Of a stretch of 17,744 nt of DNA, positions 15,041-17,744 are shown one piece after another. The DNA is from an uncultured Muribaculaceae bacterium (lineage in GTDB: Bacteria > Bacteroidota > Bacteroidia > Bacteroidales > Muribaculaceae). The translations under genes and the position numbers were made by a program. The notes below the pieces were generated by a model. It had not been told where the DNA came from. It made no database searches and saw only the letters and a list, made by a program, of their open reading frames with translations. The stretch spans positions 1-17,744 of the forward strand of contig CAJUBM010000062.1 in NCBI GenBank assembly GCA_910584735.1, written 5' to 3'. Position 1 is the stretch's first letter. The number at the start of each line of letters is the position of its first letter.

Positions 15041-15071
15041 CAAAAGTAAAAAATTCTGATATAACAACAAA
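15041..15071 (-). promoter_or_regulatory. Promoter of the GlmU-like / metallochaperone operon
   Basis: On the minus strand, TTTG (15068-15071), a 19-base spacer and TACTTTTG (15041-15048) fit the Bacteroidetes consensus. Transcription would start near 15034, about 23 bases before the start codon. Confidence 0.75.
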
Positions 15072-15111
15072 ATTAGTGCGGCGCGAGTGCTGTATTACGC
15101 CGGAAAAAGCG

Positions 15112-15119
15112 TAAATTTG
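15112..15119 (+). promoter_or_regulatory. Candidate -7 element of the dnaX promoter
   Basis: TAAATTTG matches TAnnTTTG exactly and would start transcription near 15126, 25 bases before the dnaX start. No TTTG is present about 20 bases upstream, so only half of the promoter is supported. Confidence 0.45.
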
Positions 15120-15150
15120 CAAAGGAGTAGCATATCCAATCCCGGACTTC

Positions 15151-16971
15151 ATGGAAGAAAACTATATAGTATCTGCGCGGAAATACCGTCCCTCCACGTT
15201 CTCATCCGTGGTAGGGCAGAAGGCTCTTACCGCCACCCTGCGCAACGCCATCGCCACGAACCATCTGGCCCATGCCTATCTGTTCTGCGGCTCTCGCGGG
15301 GTGGGGAAGACCTCGTGTGCCCGTATCTTTGCCAAGACCATAAACTGCCAGAACCCTACGCCGGAAGGCGACCCCTGCAACGAGTGTCCATCATGCCGCG
15401 CTTTCAACGAGAACCGTTCGCTCAACATCATAGAGCTTGACGCGGCATCGAACAACTCCGTGGACGACATCCGTTCGCTCGTTGACCAGGTGCAGATTCC
15501 ACCTACCGACGGGCGTTACCGCGTGTTCATAGTCGACGAGGTGCACATGCTCTCCACCCAGGCGTTCAATGCGTTCCTTAAGACTTTGGAGGAACCCCCC
15601 GCCTACGTCATCTTCATCCTTGCCACAACGGAGAAGCATAAAATAATCCCCACCATCCTGTCGCGCTGCCAGATTTACGACTTCAACCGTATAACTATAG
15701 CCGATATGATTGACCATCTCGGTTATGTGGCTTCGCAGGAGGGTATAACCGCCGAACGGCAGGCTTTGAATGTGATTGCCCGCAAGGCTGACGGGGCCAT
15801 GCGCGACGCCCTCTCCATTTTCGACCAGGTGGCGGCATCATCGCGTGGAAATATCACCTACCAGTCGGCGATAGACAACCTCAATGTCCTTGACTCGCGT
15901 TATTACTCGCGCCTTGTTGACGCCTTTATGGCCGGTAATGTGGTTGACGCTTTATTGATATACAAGGAGGTGCGCGACAGAGGCTTCGATTCGCTGTTCT
16001 TCGTCACCGGGCTGGCCGGCTATCTCCGTGACCTTATGGTGGCGCGTGACCGGCGCACCCTTTCGTTGCTCGATACCGATGATGAGGAGAAAGCCCTTAT
16101 GGCGCGCCAGGCCGCGCAGTTGCCGCCGGAATTCTACTACGCCGCGATGAGCCTCTGCAACGATGCCGATATGGCCTACCGCACGGCCTCTTCAAAGACC
16201 TTCCTTGTAGAGCTTCTGCTCATAAAACTGTGCCAACTAAACGGCCCCTCCCCCATCTCTGAAGGCGGCGGGGAGGGGCAGAAGCTGCGCCCCATAGCGG
16301 ACGTTACGCCTACAGTGGCTACATCTGCCCCTGCGCCGGTAGCTCCATCTCCGGCATCGCATCACCCAACGCCTGCGGCTCCTTCATCTCCGTCTGTCAA
16401 CCCCACTGCCGTCACTCCCACTCCGGCTCCCGTGCAAAGCGCTCCTATTTCGGTTACGCCCTCAGCCCCTCCATCTACTGCTCCTCGTGCGCGGCGCACC
16501 GCCTCGCGCGGCTCCATGCACGTCTCCCTGCGCGATGCCATGGCCGACAAAACGCCCACAGTAAATACCCGGCCTGATTCCGCGCAATCCACCTCAGCTA
16601 TAAGGCGTGAGGCTTTCGACCACGCGGCACTACTTTCACTTTGGGAAAGCTATGCCGCCGCCCGCCCTACGGCCCATCTGCTGGTAAACACCATGCGTCA
16701 AAGTCCGCCTGCCCCCCGTGCCGGAGAGCCATGTCTATTCGATGTCACAGTAGAGAACCAGGCCCAGGTAGACGTCCTCGAACAGGAACTTCCCACGCTC
16801 CTTCCGTTCCTCCGCGACAGCCTGCGCAACGACACACTCTCCCTCGAAATCCACATAAACCAGGGAGCCTCCATGCCCTCTGCCTGGAACGACCGCGAAC
16901 TCCTCGCCCACATCGTGGAGAAACACCCCTACGCCGCCCAGTTCATCAAGGACTTCAACCTAACCCTGTAA
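15151..16971 (+). CDS. dnaX: DNA polymerase III subunit gamma/tau
   Basis: A 606-aa clamp-loader ATPase subunit; the complex loads the beta clamp during chromosome replication. The N-terminal AAA+ domain has Walker A GSRGVGKT at 47-54, four zinc-binding Cys (C66, C76, C79, C82), Walker B DEVHML beginning at D129, a LEEPP stretch near 151-155 and the arginine-finger SRC at 171-173. The AAA+ lid and collar follow to about 365. Residues about 366-450 are a Pro/Ala/Thr/Ser-rich linker with low-complexity PxAPxP runs. A folded C-terminal domain spans about 480-606, as in other Bacteroidales tau proteins. The start follows a short AT-rich leader and keeps the normal N terminus (YIVSARKYRP). I saw no obvious slippery A-run for a gamma frameshift product. 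Confidence 0.97.
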   Translation: MEENYIVSARKYRPSTFSSVVGQKALTATLRNAIATNHLAHAYLFCGSRGVGKTSCARIFAKTINCQNPTPEGDPCNECPSCRAFNENRSLNIIELDAASNNSVDDIRSLVDQVQIPPTDGRYRVFIVDEVHMLSTQAFNAFLKTLEEPPAYVIFILATTEKHKIIPTILSRCQIYDFNRITIADMIDHLGYVASQEGITAERQALNVIARKADGAMRDALSIFDQVAASSRGNITYQSAIDNLNVLDSRYYSRLVDAFMAGNVVDALLIYKEVRDRGFDSLFFVTGLAGYLRDLMVARDRRTLSLLDTDDEEKALMARQAAQLPPEFYYAAMSLCNDADMAYRTASSKTFLVELLLIKLCQLNGPSPISEGGGEGQKLRPIADVTPTVATSAPAPVAPSPASHHPTPAAPSSPSVNPTAVTPTPAPVQSAPISVTPSAPPSTAPRARRTASRGSMHVSLRDAMADKTPTVNTRPDSAQSTSAIRREAFDHAALLSLWESYAAARPTAHLLVNTMRQSPPAPRAGEPCLFDVTVENQAQVDVLEQELPTLLPFLRDSLRNDTLSLEIHINQGASMPSAWNDRELLAHIVEKHPYAAQFIKDFNLTL

Positions 16972-17053
16972 CGGCAGAGGCCCGCTACCGGCATAAAGTG
17001 GAATGGTTAATCATTGTTAAATGTTGTCTTAATAGTGATAACGGTAGGATTAA

Positions 17054-17659
17054 TCATCTTTTATGCCAAGTGATGTGTTTGCCGAAGGTTTTAAGGAGCT
17101 TATCATTTGATTTAATAATCCAATACTTGAATCCTAAGAACTCGGATTTAATGTCAAGCTCCTCAACAATAGCTTTCGTTATGTTTTCGTTGGGGGCATT
17201 AAGCCACGAGAGTATTAGTCCTTGAAAATTTGTAATTTTCGAAACTGCATAATCATAGAATTGTTGCTCTCTGATAGTTCTGATATTGCTGGCGCCATTG
17301 AAAATCTTTTCTAAAAAGGTTGTGGTTTCCTCAATTCCGTCTGAGGCAATATCAGTAGCTGAAAATATAGCTTTGGCGTTGGGGAAATCAAGCGACTGAT
17401 GAATCAGATCCTCAATATTATTTTCTGTAGGCTTCAACAAATTGTCGAACGATGACGATTTTCTCCCGTTGCAATAGCTACAGCACCAAAATAGGTTCGA
17501 CCAGTCAAACGTGAGATCAGGGTGGTTCTTACGGCTTCGATGGTGTTCCACCTGAAAATCGGTTATCTGAAGCCGTTCGCAGAGATAGCACTTCCCATTT
17601 TGGTCAGATTTTAGCTGGCCAATCACATCATCTTCCGACCATGAGGATTTCTTCTCCAA
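17054..17659 (-). CDS. HNH endonuclease, PtuB-like, probable defence-module nuclease
   Basis: At least 201 aa. The zinc-ribbon HNH motif is complete: C24/C27, E38-H39-H40 (VEHHRSR), N55 (WSNLF), C60/C63 and N64 (SYCNGRK). The helical C-terminal part (about 85-201) resembles HNH proteins that pair with ATPases, such as PtuB of Septu and retron-PtuAB modules; this is judged from memory of the family, not from a search. The start given is a TTG. The frame continues 5' without ATG to a stop 16 codons upstream of ATT (codon at 17693-17695), and the ATT option would add IRIYKHSIAPKS, which looks like a genuine family N terminus. The DNA is much more AT-rich than the dnaX side, suggesting acquisition. 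A partner gene would lie beyond 17744. Confidence 0.82.
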   Translation of the reverse strand: MEKKSSWSEDDVIGQLKSDQNGKCYLCERLQITDFQVEHHRSRKNHPDLTFDWSNLFWCCSYCNGRKSSSFDNLLKPTENNIEDLIHQSLDFPNAKAIFSATDIASDGIEETTTFLEKIFNGASNIRTIREQQFYDYAVSKITNFQGLILSWLNAPNENITKAIVEELDIKSEFLGFKYWIIKSNDKLLKTFGKHITWHKR

Positions 17660-17690
17660 AGACTTAGGAGCGATGGAGTGTTTATATATT

Positions 17691-17744
17691 CTAATTACTA
17701 CTGGTGCGATAAAATCGCGTTAGTTTAGAAATCATCAAATAAAG
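17691..17744 (-). CDS. Possible 3' end of an upstream partner gene (partial)
   Basis: A minus-strand frame open from the window edge ends in TAG at 17691-17693 after 17 codons (ending SKLTRFYRTSSN). The stop overlaps by one base the ATT codon where the HNH frame may begin, the layout of translationally coupled genes. Seventeen open codons can easily occur by chance, so this is only a candidate for the C terminus of the HNH nuclease's ATPase partner. Confidence 0.25.
   Translation of the reverse strand, partial: LYLMISKLTRFYRTSSN

Noticed and set aside
16246..16500. Low-complexity Pro/Ala/Thr tract in dnaX as a possible insertion or frame error
   Set aside because: A flexible linker at this place is usual for tau proteins, and the frame resumes in a normal C-terminal domain.

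Overview
The window looks like chromosome of a gut-type member of the Bacteroidales, plausibly Muribaculaceae or a near relative. This is inferred from Bacteroidetes promoters (TTTG, 19-21 bp, TAnnTTTG), AT-rich leaders without Shine-Dalgarno sequences, five secreted proteins ending in short type-IX-secretion-like tails, a membrane TPR/helix-turn-helix regulator of a typical Bacteroidetes type, and a GlmU-like nucleotidyltransferase also typical of the phylum. No mobile element, CRISPR array or rRNA was recognised.

Left part (52-9269, all minus strand): genes for secreted or surface proteins. A four-gene operon is read leftwards from a good promoter at 6967-6998: a 596-aa protein with three beta-rich modules, a 268-aa single-module paralogue, a 470-aa protein with YD-like segments, and an M6-type metalloprotease with FN3 and jelly-roll-like parts. 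Upstream of it, a separate transcript encodes a 646-aa protein of six carboxypeptidase-regulatory-like Ig modules, closed by a terminator at 7237-7268. Upstream again (9538-11268) is a periplasmic TPR / transmembrane / cytoplasmic HTH regulator with its own promoter and terminator. A short element, TACAnnnAGGT (plus-strand reading), lies just upstream of the operon promoter (two copies) and of the regulator promoter (one copy), with a near copy before the 646-aa gene. This suggests, without proving, one regulon.

Middle part (11269-15011): rubrerythrin on the plus strand converges on tRNA-Leu(UAA), sharing a bidirectional hairpin. A COG0523 metallochaperone GTPase with a His/Cys-rich segment is co-transcribed behind a GlmU-like nucleotidyltransferase.

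Right part (15012-17744): dnaX (DNA polymerase III gamma/tau) diverges from the GlmU-like gene. Convergent to it, in clearly more AT-rich DNA, is an HNH nuclease gene resembling the PtuB-type nucleases of ATPase-HNH defence modules. Its reading frame overlaps the stop of an upstream frame that runs off the window, so the most likely unrecognised system here continues beyond base 17744.
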